The notes beneath the pieces were generated by a model. The model was not told where the DNA came from. It saw only the letters and a list, made by a program, of their open reading frames with translations, and did not search any database. Positions 7,377-15,104 of a DNA stretch of 64,000 bases are shown piece after piece; within the stretch, counting starts at the first letter, position 1; every line of letters begins with the position of its first letter. The position numbers were made by a program, and so were the translations under genes. The stretch comes from Armatimonadota bacterium (GTDB lineage: Bacteria > Armatimonadota > Fimbriimonadia > Fimbriimonadales > Fimbriimonadaceae): the NCBI GenBank assembly GCA_016125185.1, contig WGMG01000006.1:930001-994000 (forward strand), written 5' to 3'.

Positions 7377-7886
7377 TCATCGCAAAACGATCTCGCAATA
7401 ATCCGTCGGATACATCATCCCTCCGATGGGGTACCCATGGTTCGCCACAAACACCGCACCCTGACGACGGTAAAACTCCTTCGACGGCTCATTCGCCGAC
7501 AAGACTCCCAACACCAGGCGAGCGGCCCCCGCTTCCCGACCGAAAGCTTTCACTCGATCCAGCAAACCCCGCCCAATCCCGACACCCTGGTACTCGGGCA
7601 AAACATACAGCGCAAACAAAAACCACTCGCACTCAAACGGCTTTTCCGGCTTCCAACCATAAACCGCAAAGCCAACGATCGTATCCCCAACCGTGGCGAC
7701 CAACCGAAAAAACGACGACACGGCGATCCGCTCTTCGGTCCGAATGCCTGCCTCCTCGATGGAAAGCGAGTCCAAAACCGTCTGGTCCACGATCCCAGCA
7801 TAGGCGTCACGCCAAGTTTGAACCTGAACCGTGGCGATGCCAAGCCCGTCGCCAGGCTTGGCATCGCGAATGACGAAAGAATCCAT
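7377..7886 (-). CDS. GNAT-family N-acetyltransferase
   Basis: 169 residues, a standard GNAT length. The acetyl-CoA pyrophosphate loop is QGVGIGRGLL (residues 100-109), directly after the strand FALYVLPEY. The C-terminal part has a SANEPSKEFYRRQGAVFV segment typical of the last helix and strand. The N-terminus MDSFVIRDAKPGDGLGIA is the usual first strand and helix. The acceptor is unknown. It is followed 13 bases upstream in the genome by the secreted NTF2-like gene on the same strand, so both may share the promoter before that gene. Confidence 0.87.
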   Translation of the reverse strand: MDSFVIRDAKPGDGLGIATVQVQTWRDAYAGIVDQTVLDSLSIEEAGIRTEERIAVSSFFRLVATVGDTIVGFAVYGWKPEKPFECEWFLFALYVLPEYQGVGIGRGLLDRVKAFGREAGAARLVLGVLSANEPSKEFYRRQGAVFVANHGYPIGGMMYPTDYCEIVLR

Positions 7887-7899
7887 CGAGAAGGAGAGC

Positions 7900-8373
7900 T
7901 TATCCCTTCTTCTTCTTTTTCTCGGTGGTAACGTCCATCTTGGTATCGACGGTCTTGACCATCACCCATTGCCCGTCAACCTGCTTCCATGTGTCGGTGC
8001 CGACCTCGTGAACGACCGTTTTCGGAGTCTTTGGCAATTTGCTCGAGATCTTCGTTGTGAAGTCGAACGACACATCGACCATGCCGTCGTGCGACTTGGA
8101 ATCGAAGAATTTGATCTTAACCGTCGCCGACTTAGCGTCCGCAAACAGCTTCTCAACTTCGGCAAAGAAGTCCTCGCGGCTCTGGCTCTTGCCCTGAGGG
8201 TCCACGCAGACATAATCGCTTGAGAACGACATCTCGAAGGACTTAATGTCGAGCTTGCGAATAGTGCCCTCGAGAGCAGTATAACGGGCCTTAATGACCT
8301 TCGGCACGGTGCCCGCCGCGAGTGAGGTGGCAGCCATGAGGCCGAGCGACAAAACGATCAATGGTTTATTCAT
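7900..8373 (-). CDS. Exported NTF2/SnoaL-like protein of unknown function
   Basis: 157 residues starting MNKPLIVLSLGLMAATSLAA, a clear Sec signal peptide. I chose the ATG at 8373 because GGGGA lies a few bases before it; an in-frame start at 8430 would put non-signal residues first. The mature part shows an NTF2-like order (helix TALEGTIRKLDIKSFEM, then a Y-V-C-V-D-P-Q-G-K-S strand, then alternating strands) and ends in a polylysine tail (TTEKKKKKG). It resembles the protein at 4564-5067 in length, export and fold. Function unknown. Confidence 0.65.
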   Translation of the reverse strand: MNKPLIVLSLGLMAATSLAAGTVPKVIKARYTALEGTIRKLDIKSFEMSFSSDYVCVDPQGKSQSREDFFAEVEKLFADAKSATVKIKFFDSKSHDGMVDVSFDFTTKISSKLPKTPKTVVHEVGTDTWKQVDGQWVMVKTVDTKMDVTTEKKKKKG

Positions 8374-8420
8374 GATTCCCCAAGAAGACGGTGCGCTCCA
8401 AAAGGCGCACAGTCCTTCCG

Positions 8421-8426
8421 ATTCTA
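8421..8426 (-). promoter_or_regulatory. TAGAAT -10 box for the secreted NTF2-like gene
   Basis: On the minus strand TAGAAT lies about 47 bases before the ATG at 8373, leaving a normal leader with a GGGGA ribosome-binding site. It shows that TAGAAT is used as a -10 box here also for genes that do have leaders. The rest of 8374-8550 is an AT-richer divergent promoter region; for the plus-strand gene a TATTCT lies about 25 bases before 8551. Confidence 0.45.
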
Positions 8427-8550
8427 ACAAAACGCTTCGTTATTTTGGTACCGATTTTTTCGACTTTCCGCGAGAATCTTCGTTTCACCTTTCGTGAACC
8501 AAAACCAGCCCTCGTAGGGTGTGTTATTCTAGGATCGTCCCCAACTGGAA

Positions 8551-11514
8551 ATGAAGGAAGTTTTCCGACCCGCGCCAAGGACTTTTGCTCGGTGGATTCT
8601 GATCGCCCTTCCCGGGCTCAGTTTCTTCCTGCCCTCGCGCGTCGGGCCCGTTCAGGCCCAAACCCCCGCCCCAACCCCTACCGCCGAGCAGGCTAAGTTC
8701 TTCGAGGACAAAGTTCGCCCGATCCTGGTCGAAAACTGCTATTCCTGCCACGGAAAGGACACCCAAACCGCCGGTCTTCGCGTCGATAACCTAGCCAGCC
8801 TTCTGAAGGGCGGCTCCTCCGGTCCTGCTCTGGTACCGGGCAATCCCGACAAGAGCCTCCTCATCGACTCCGTACGCCAGGTTGGTCCGGTCAAGATGCC
8901 CGCCGGGGGCAAGCTCAAACCCGCCGAAGTTCAGGTCCTCGTCGATTGGGTCAAAATGGGTGCTCCCTGGCCCGAAGACAAAGCACCGACCACCAGCGGC
9001 AAAGGACCGCTGTGGTCGCTCCAACCGGTGCGAATGCCGTCAATTCCCAAGGTCAAGAACGCTAAGCTGGTCGCAAATCCAATCGATGCTTTCGTCCTTG
9101 CCAAGCTGGAATCCGCGGGAATGACGCTCTCCGCTCCCACTGACAAACGCACGCTGCTCCGCCGCGTAACCTACGACCTCATCGGCCTCCCGCCCTCCGA
9201 TGCCGAGACTGAGGCCTTCTTGGCCGACAAGTCGCCAACTGCGTACGAGAAAGTTGTGGATCGTCTGCTGGCTTCGCCCCACTACGGCGAGCGATGGGGA
9301 CGGCTCTGGCTCGATGTCGCCCGCTACGCCGACACCAAAGGCTACGTGTTTGACGAAGACCGCAACTACCCCAACGCCTACACCTACCGCGATTGGGTCA
9401 TCAACGCCTTCAACCGCGACCTGCCGTACGACCAATTCATCATCGACCAACTCGCCGCCGACCGTCTGCCCGGCATGACTGACGCCGACGATAACCATGA
9501 CCTCGCCGCCTTAGGATTCCTGCGGGTCGGACGGCGATTCCTCAACAGCCAGCCCGACATCATCGACGACCGAATCGACGTCACCATGCGCGGCTTCCAA
9601 GGTTTCACGGTCGAGTGCGCCCGGTGCCACGACCACAAGTTCGACCCAATCCCGACGCAGGACTACTATTCGCTATACGCCGTGTTCTCATCATCGGTCG
9701 AGAAAGAAGCCCCGATCGGCGACCGCACCAGTCGAACTGCTTGGAATGCCTACGAGCAGAAAGTCGATGGCCTTCAAGACGAGATGCGCAAGCTGACACT
9801 CTCCCAAACCGCCCGCTTGCGTGAGATGCTCAAAACTCCCGACACCGCCGCCAACATCCCCGCCGCCGTCAAGCAAACCCTCCAAGGCATCCGCGAGAAC
9901 GTCGCGCCCGAGGGCGATAACCTGAAGAAGCTATTCGAGTCCTTCGAGAAGCCCGCCCAGGACAAGTACCGCGAGTTGCAAGGCGATCTGTCCTCGACCG
10001 AGAAAGCCCAGCCCAACCGACCTGAATTCGCGATGGCGATGATGGACGGACCGAATCCCCATGATGGCGTCGTGTTCAAGCGCGGCAATCCTGGTAACCA
10101 CGGCGATGCCGCGCCCCGTCGATTCCTCCTCGCTCTCTCAAAGCCGGGCCAAGAGCGTCCGCACTGGACCGACGGCAGTGGCCGCCTGGACCTGGCTAAA
10201 GCCATTGCCAGCAAAGACAATCCGCTGACTGCTCGCGTCTTTGTCAACCGCGTCTGGCAAAACCACTTCGGCAACGGCCTCGTCCGTACCGCGTCGGACT
10301 TCGGTAACCAGGGCGACAAACCGACCCACCCTGAACTGTTGGACTTCCTCGCGGAAACGTTCATGAACGACGGATGGTCGATCAAGAAGCTCCAAAAGCT
10401 GATCGTCATGTCCGCAACCTACCGGCAAGTCTCCGATGTCACCGCCAAGACCTTCCAAAACGATCCAGATAACCGCTACCTCAGCCACATGAGCCGCCGC
10501 CGCCTGGACATGGAGCAGATGCGCGACACCTTCCTGTCCGCCTCCGGCAAAATCGACCTGAAAGACATCGGTGGCAAGTCCGTCGATATTTGGTCGCGGC
10601 CCTTCTCGGGCCGTCGCTCCGTCTACGGCTTTATCGAGCGCCAAAACCTGCCCGGCGTCTTCCGCACCTTCGATTTCGCCACGCCCGACGTCAGCAGTCC
10701 CAAGCGGTTCGAAACCACTGTCCCCCAACAAGCGCTCTTCTTCATGAACTCGCCGTTCAGCGTCGAGCAAGCCAAACTGGTCAGCACGCGACCGGAAATC
10801 GCTGACGCCAAAGACGATGGCCAGCGAGTTCGGCGGCTCTATCTCCTCCTTTTCGACCGCCTTCCAAGTGCCGACGAAGAGGCCATCGGTCGCCAATACC
10901 TGAAGCAGGGAAGTCAAGTGCCGATGGAATCCCCCGAAGGAATCTGGCAATACGGCTACGGCTCATTCGATGCCGTACGGGCACGAACCGGCCCGTTCAT
11001 AAGCCTCAAAGTCTTCGACGACAAGGGGTACCACGTCGGCGATCAATTCCCCGACCCGAACCTCGGCTACATCGACCTCAACCAGTTCGGTGGCCACCCC
11101 GGTCGAGACCAACAGCACGCCGTCATCCGGCGATGGGTTGCACCCGATTCGATGACCATTCACATCACCGGCAACATCACCCACCGCCAAGCCCAGGGCG
11201 ACGGAGTGAGGGGCCGCATCGTCTCCAGCCGCGAAGGTCTTCTCGGCGAATGGACGTCCCACAATAACAGTGTCAACGCCGCCGTCGCGTCCGCGACGGT
11301 CCAAAAGGGCGACACCATCGACTTCATCCTCGACCCAATCGGCAACGACGGGTTCGATTCTTTCGAATGGTCGCCGACCATCCTTCGAACCGACGGCGGC
11401 TCGAAATGGGCCTCTCGAACCGAGTTCGGCCCGCCCCCGCCCGAGCCGCTTTCCCGCCTGGCCCTCTACGCCCAAGCCCTGATGATGACCAACGAATTCA
11501 TGTTTATCGACTAG
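8551..11514 (+). CDS. Planctomycete-type cytochrome protein with DUF1549 and DUF1553 domains
   Basis: 987 residues. An N-terminal signal segment (about 14-37) is followed by a PSCyt1 domain with one heme motif CYSCH (63-67). The DUF1549 (PSCyt2) domain then begins near residue 150 (NPIDAFVLAKLESAGMTLS; LLASPHYGERWGRLWLDVARYAD). After a helical linker comes the DUF1553 (PSD1) domain (LTARVFVNRVWQNHFGNGLV, about 560 onward). A CARCHDHKFDPI segment near residues 353-364 is a second possible CxxCH heme site. The C-terminal 150 residues form a beta-rich region. It is exported, probably periplasmic. The DUF1501 gene follows by seven bases, the standard partner. These pairs abound in Planctomycetota and are thought to handle polysaccharide or sulfated substrates, but no reaction is proven. 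Confidence 0.9.
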   Translation: MKEVFRPAPRTFARWILIALPGLSFFLPSRVGPVQAQTPAPTPTAEQAKFFEDKVRPILVENCYSCHGKDTQTAGLRVDNLASLLKGGSSGPALVPGNPDKSLLIDSVRQVGPVKMPAGGKLKPAEVQVLVDWVKMGAPWPEDKAPTTSGKGPLWSLQPVRMPSIPKVKNAKLVANPIDAFVLAKLESAGMTLSAPTDKRTLLRRVTYDLIGLPPSDAETEAFLADKSPTAYEKVVDRLLASPHYGERWGRLWLDVARYADTKGYVFDEDRNYPNAYTYRDWVINAFNRDLPYDQFIIDQLAADRLPGMTDADDNHDLAALGFLRVGRRFLNSQPDIIDDRIDVTMRGFQGFTVECARCHDHKFDPIPTQDYYSLYAVFSSSVEKEAPIGDRTSRTAWNAYEQKVDGLQDEMRKLTLSQTARLREMLKTPDTAANIPAAVKQTLQGIRENVAPEGDNLKKLFESFEKPAQDKYRELQGDLSSTEKAQPNRPEFAMAMMDGPNPHDGVVFKRGNPGNHGDAAPRRFLLALSKPGQERPHWTDGSGRLDLAKAIASKDNPLTARVFVNRVWQNHFGNGLVRTASDFGNQGDKPTHPELLDFLAETFMNDGWSIKKLQKLIVMSATYRQVSDVTAKTFQNDPDNRYLSHMSRRRLDMEQMRDTFLSASGKIDLKDIGGKSVDIWSRPFSGRRSVYGFIERQNLPGVFRTFDFATPDVSSPKRFETTVPQQALFFMNSPFSVEQAKLVSTRPEIADAKDDGQRVRRLYLLLFDRLPSADEEAIGRQYLKQGSQVPMESPEGIWQYGYGSFDAVRARTGPFISLKVFDDKGYHVGDQFPDPNLGYIDLNQFGGHPGRDQQHAVIRRWVAPDSMTIHITGNITHRQAQGDGVRGRIVSSREGLLGEWTSHNNSVNAAVASATVQKGDTIDFILDPIGNDGFDSFEWSPTILRTDGGSKWASRTEFGPPPPEPLSRLALYAQALMMTNEFMFID

Positions 11515-11521
11515 GAGAACC

Positions 11522-12976
11522 ATGTCCCAATACGATCACGATAGCCACGTCCGCGACTACTTTCTCACCCGCCGAGAGCTGATCGGCCGGATGGGAAATG
11601 GGTTCGCCGCGCTCGGACTTATGACACTCCTCGGCGAGTCTGCGTTCGCGATGGGAGGAGAAACTGGGACCGCCTACAACCCGCTCGCGCCCAAACTGCC
11701 TCCGCTCAAGGCCAGAGCCAAGCGCGTGATTTTCCTGTTCATGAACGGCGGACCGTCGCAAGTGGACACCTTCGACCCCAAGCCGTCGCTCACAAAGTAC
11801 GCCGGACAAGTGATTCCGCTTCACCTGCCGACCGAGCGCAAAACCGGCGCCGCGTTCGCCTCGCCTTACAGCTTCCAAAAGTACGGTCAGTCCGGCATCG
11901 AAGTCAGCGAAATCTTCCCGAACGTCGCCAAGCATGTGGACGACATGTGCGTCATCCGATCCATGCACGCCGACGTGCCTAACCACGAGCCGTCGCTGAT
12001 GCTGATGAACTGCGGCGACGCCCGCCAGATCCGCCCTTCGATGGGCTCCTGGGTCCTCTACGGCCTCGGCACCGAAAATCAAAACCTCCCTGGCTTCATC
12101 TCGATGTGCCCAGGTGGGCTCCCCATTCAAGAAACGCAAAACTGGCAGGCGGGCTTCCTCCCCGGCGTCCTCGCTGGAACCTACATCGACCCGAATCAGA
12201 CCGACATCGACAAAATCGTCGAGAACATCCGTAACCACTACACCGTCCCGTCTGAACAGCGCGCCCAACTCGACCTGGTCCAAAAACTGAACCACGAGCA
12301 CCTTGCCCGGCGAGAAAACGACGCCGCTCTCGAAGCACGAGTCCAGTCGTTCGAACTCGCCTACCGCATGCAAAGCGAAGCCACCGACGTCTTCGATGTC
12401 GATAAAGAGCCCCAAGCCATCCGCGACATGTACGGCCCAGGGCACTTCGCCCGGCAGTGCCTCATCGCCCGTCGCCTCGCCGAACACGGCGTGCGCTTCA
12501 TCCAGCTCTACCACGGCGCCGGTCAGCCGTGGGACAGCCACGACGACCTCGAGGTCAACCACCGTCGACTGGCTCACGAAGCCGACCAAGCTATCGGAGC
12601 CCTGCTCACCGACCTCAAACAGCGCGGCATGCTCGATGACACGCTCGTCATTTGGGGCGGTGAATTTGGCCGAACTCCGACCGTCGAACTCCCAACACCC
12701 GGCTCAAATGCCGGCAAGATCAACGGCCGCGACCACAACCACTACGGCTTCACCTATTGGCTAGCGGGCGGCGGCGTCAAAAAGGGAACCGTCTACGGCG
12801 CGACCGACGAATTCGGCTTCCGTGCTCAAGACAACCCGGTCCACGTCCACGACCTCCACGCGACGATCCTATACCTCCTCGGCTTCGACCACACCAAGCT
12901 GACCTATCGCCACGCGGGTCGGGACTTCCGGCTGACGGATGTTTATGGCCAAGTGATCGACGGGATCGTAGCGTAA
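11522..12976 (+). CDS. DUF1501 family exported protein
   Basis: 484 residues of the DUF1501 family, which has an alkaline phosphatase/sulfatase-like fold. The N-terminus carries a twin-arginine-like signal (TRRELIGRMGNGFAALGLMTLL). The family markers are FLFMNGGPSQVDTFDPKP (about 70-90), a central CPGGLPIQ segment, WDSHDDLEVNH and GGEFGRTPTVE near residue 380, plus GRDHNHYGFTYWLAGGGVKKG. GGAG stands a few bases before the ATG. It is seven bases downstream of the PSCyt/DUF1549/DUF1553 gene. The two products are presumed to act together at the cell envelope; the substrate is not known. Confidence 0.9.
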   Translation: MSQYDHDSHVRDYFLTRRELIGRMGNGFAALGLMTLLGESAFAMGGETGTAYNPLAPKLPPLKARAKRVIFLFMNGGPSQVDTFDPKPSLTKYAGQVIPLHLPTERKTGAAFASPYSFQKYGQSGIEVSEIFPNVAKHVDDMCVIRSMHADVPNHEPSLMLMNCGDARQIRPSMGSWVLYGLGTENQNLPGFISMCPGGLPIQETQNWQAGFLPGVLAGTYIDPNQTDIDKIVENIRNHYTVPSEQRAQLDLVQKLNHEHLARRENDAALEARVQSFELAYRMQSEATDVFDVDKEPQAIRDMYGPGHFARQCLIARRLAEHGVRFIQLYHGAGQPWDSHDDLEVNHRRLAHEADQAIGALLTDLKQRGMLDDTLVIWGGEFGRTPTVELPTPGSNAGKINGRDHNHYGFTYWLAGGGVKKGTVYGATDEFGFRAQDNPVHVHDLHATILYLLGFDHTKLTYRHAGRDFRLTDVYGQVIDGIVA

Positions 12977-12982
12977 GGTAGG

Positions 12983-13207
12983 ATGAGCGACATGGCCGAA
13001 GGTAAAAAGCCTTTCAACAAACTTGTCATCATAGGCATGTGGATGACGCTGGGAGTGATCCTGTTTTGGGCAGGCGGCGAAGCCTTCAAAAAGGTGGAGG
13101 CAATCATGCCGTGGATCCTCGCACTCTCCGTTCTGATCCTGGTGCTCGGGCTCCTCATGCAGTACCGAAAGCCGAAGGACGCCAAGCCGACGAGCGAACA
13201 GAAATAA
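12983..13207 (+). CDS. Small two-helix membrane protein
   Basis: 74 residues with two hydrophobic helices (about 14-31 and 41-60) and a lysine-rich C-terminus (YRKPKDAKPTSEQK). An ATG at 12983 and another at 12992 are both possible; AAGGTAGG lies just before the first. It begins six bases after the DUF1501 stop, so it is the last gene of that operon. I do not recognise a family. A role as membrane anchor or assembly aid for the exported pair is only a guess. Confidence 0.65.
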   Translation: MSDMAEGKKPFNKLVIIGMWMTLGVILFWAGGEAFKKVEAIMPWILALSVLILVLGLLMQYRKPKDAKPTSEQK

Positions 13208-13214
13208 AGCCGGT

Positions 13215-13239
13215 CCTCTGCCTAAAGAAAGGACAGAGG
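13215..13239. terminator. Hairpin between convergent genes
   Basis: CCTCTG (13215-13220) and CAGAGG (13234-13239) with an A-rich 13-base loop; flanking GCC and GGC can extend the stem. It lies between the stop codons at 13207 (plus) and 13262 (minus) and could end both transcripts. Confidence 0.45.
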
Positions 13240-13261
13240 CGGCCAAAGAATCGGTACGAGC

Positions 13262-13660
13262 CTACGAAGAAAATTCCATAAATGGAACGTCAGTTGACTC
13301 ACCAGTGATTTTGGCCACGTCGCCATGTCTCCAACTGGGAGCTGCAAAGAACGTTGGTTTCTGCCGCAACGTTAACGGGTGATTTTCCTTGTGGACCAAG
13401 TACTTGGCCGTAGCCCACAGGTATCCGACGGCTTTTTCCCGCATGGCGATAAGCGTTTTCAACTTCGCAAAACGGGCTTCGTCGGATCGGTTTTTCTCGG
13501 AAAGCCGAATCAGGGCTTCCAGCCGATGTCCGTGCCAGGCCACCATAGCCTGAAGCTCCATGAGCTTCTCGGATACCGGCCTAGCGCTCCTAATGAGCGT
13601 ACTTGTATCTTTGATGAGAGCAGACTTAAAAGACCGCTCTGCGCGATTCAGTAACTGCAT
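13262..13660 (-). CDS. Unknown helical protein with a consensus ribosome-binding site
   Basis: 132 residues, mostly helical and basic in the first 90 (LNRAERSFKSALIKDTSTLIRSARPVSEKL; LIRLSEKNRSDEARFAKLKTLIAMREKAVGYLWATAKYLV), then a less ordered tail ending DVPFMEFSS. The gene is supported by an unusually good Shine-Dalgarno, AAGGAGGTG, four bases before the ATG. No signal peptide, no membrane helix and no catalytic motif can be seen. I do not recognise the family. It is divergent from the DUF389 gene, with a dyad-rich region between them. Confidence 0.7.
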   Translation of the reverse strand: MQLLNRAERSFKSALIKDTSTLIRSARPVSEKLMELQAMVAWHGHRLEALIRLSEKNRSDEARFAKLKTLIAMREKAVGYLWATAKYLVHKENHPLTLRQKPTFFAAPSWRHGDVAKITGESTDVPFMEFSS

Positions 13661-13664
13661 AGAA

Positions 13665-13673
13665 CACCTCCTT
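13665..13673 (-). promoter_or_regulatory. Full-consensus Shine-Dalgarno
   Basis: AAGGAGGTG on the minus strand, four bases before the ATG at 13660. It is the best match to the anti-Shine-Dalgarno that I noticed in the window and decides that the gene at 13262-13660 is real and where it starts. Confidence 0.75.
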
Positions 13674-13782
13674 ATGCAATCGGTCGGGGAGAATGGTGGT
13701 ACATTCTCTTTCGATGTGTCTACGAGGTTAGCTGCCGGGTTAGAGCCGAAAGTTACTCTTCCTGTGTGGATTAACCCCTAAG

Positions 13783-13831
13783 TTAGGTGGTTCCCCCGCT
13801 CCGGTGTGATCACCGGACTCGACTTACCTAA
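13783..13831 (+). promoter_or_regulatory. Nested dyad before the DUF389 gene
   Basis: Outer arms TTAGGT (13783-13788) and ACCTAA (13826-13831) enclose a perfect hairpin TCCGGTG-TGAT-CACCGGA (13800-13817). TAAATT at 13829-13834 sits seven bases before the ATG at 13842, which suits a -10 box of a leaderless transcript. In that case the dyad is an operator over the promoter rather than a leader RNA. Both readings remain open. Confidence 0.5.
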
Positions 13832-13841
13832 ATTATACCCT

Positions 13842-15104
13842 ATGGACGCCTCCCCCATCCAAAGTGAAATCCTTCAGGCTCCCGAACCTGGTGGTCTTAG
13901 CAAGCATCAAGCCCAAATCCGGCGAACGATCGCGACCGGGGCGATGCTCAGTTCCCCGTACTTGATCATGAACGCGCTGGCCACCGTCGTGGCTGCCTAC
14001 GGTTTGCTCGCCAACAGCACGGCCGTGGTGATCGGCGCGATGATCATTGCGATGCTATTGGGGCCGATCATGGGTCTGGCCTTGGCCCTGGTGGATGGCG
14101 ACACGCTTCTGCTCAAAAACGCGGTCATTGCCGAGGTCGTCGGCGTCGGAATGGTTCTGATCCTGGGTTACGTTATTGGGCATATCCACGGCGACCTTCC
14201 TATTACCGAAGAAATCCTCGCGCGCACGAAGCCGAACTTGCTCGATCTCGCTGTCGCTCTGGCTGGAGGAGCTGCGGGTGCCTATGCGACCGTCTCGCCA
14301 CGCGTGAGCGTCGGCCTAGTCGGCGTGGCGATTTCCACCGCCCTCGTGCCGCCCCTCGCCGTCTGCGGAATCTGCGTCTCGCGCAGCCTGTACGACCTCG
14401 CTGCCGGTGCCTTCATCCTCTTTCTCACCAACCTCGTCGCCATCCAGGTTGCGTCATCGGTCGTGCTGTTCGCCTTCGGATACCACAAAGTCACGCATCG
14501 TGACCCCGGCGACACCGGCTTTGTCCGCCGCCTGGTAATCGATGCAGCCTTATTCCTGGGTCTGTCCGTATTCCTTTACGTGCAGTTGGGCAGTACGGTT
14601 CGGGAACAGCGATTCGAGGAAGACGTCAAGATTCAGCTTGAACGCGGCTTGGTGTCCATCCCGGGCGCATACCTCGCCGAAACCCGGTTCCGAACCATCG
14701 ACAAAAAGTCGGTAGTGGTCGCGCTCGTGCGCGCGCCAAACTCGATCACGCCCGAGCAGACCAAGATTTTGCAGGACCTACTGCCAACGGTTGCTGGCCG
14801 TCCGACCGAACTCCACGTTCGATCTCAGCTCACCAAGGAAACGACGGTCGAAGGCTATCTCCATGTGATCGAACCGAAGGCAACGCCGATCGAGGACGTC
14901 CAATCCACCGCAAGCGACACGACGACTGAGATCACTCCGCTCGTGCCCGACTCCCACGTGCCCCAAACGGACACCAATGCGGCCAACGACGCGAACAACG
15001 AGCCTCCGAGCGACAGCAACAACGAGCCGCCCGCGGACGCCAATAACGCGCTCGGAACCGATTCGAACAACGCGGAAGCTGGAGACGGAGCGTCGCCGGA
15101 GTGA
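13842..15104 (+). CDS. DUF389 (TIGR00341-type) membrane protein with Asn/Pro-rich tail
   Basis: 420 residues. The membrane core contains the DUF389 signature: a first helix TGAMLSSPYLIMNALATVVAAYGLL, then STAVVIGAMIIAMLLGPIMGLALALV, and YATVSPRVSVGLVGVAISTALVPPLAVCG. About seven hydrophobic helices are visible. A soluble domain follows (about 265-360, FEEDVKIQLERGLVSIPGAYLAETRF). The last 50 residues are a low-complexity acidic stretch with NNEPP and D-x-N-N units. I chose ATG 13842; a GTG 36 bases upstream lies in the dyad. The TGA overlaps the GTG of the NhaP gene by four bases. Function of DUF389 is unknown; a link to ion transport is inferred from the neighbour. Confidence 0.85.
   Translation: MDASPIQSEILQAPEPGGLSKHQAQIRRTIATGAMLSSPYLIMNALATVVAAYGLLANSTAVVIGAMIIAMLLGPIMGLALALVDGDTLLLKNAVIAEVVGVGMVLILGYVIGHIHGDLPITEEILARTKPNLLDLAVALAGGAAGAYATVSPRVSVGLVGVAISTALVPPLAVCGICVSRSLYDLAAGAFILFLTNLVAIQVASSVVLFAFGYHKVTHRDPGDTGFVRRLVIDAALFLGLSVFLYVQLGSTVREQRFEEDVKIQLERGLVSIPGAYLAETRFRTIDKKSVVVALVRAPNSITPEQTKILQDLLPTVAGRPTELHVRSQLTKETTVEGYLHVIEPKATPIEDVQSTASDTTTEITPLVPDSHVPQTDTNAANDANNEPPSDSNNEPPADANNALGTDSNNAEAGDGASPE

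Noticed and set aside
14940-15100. Repeated codons of the DUF389 tail considered as a DNA repeat array
   Set aside because: The repetition (NNEPP, D-x-N-N) is short and imperfect and is explained by a low-complexity protein tail.
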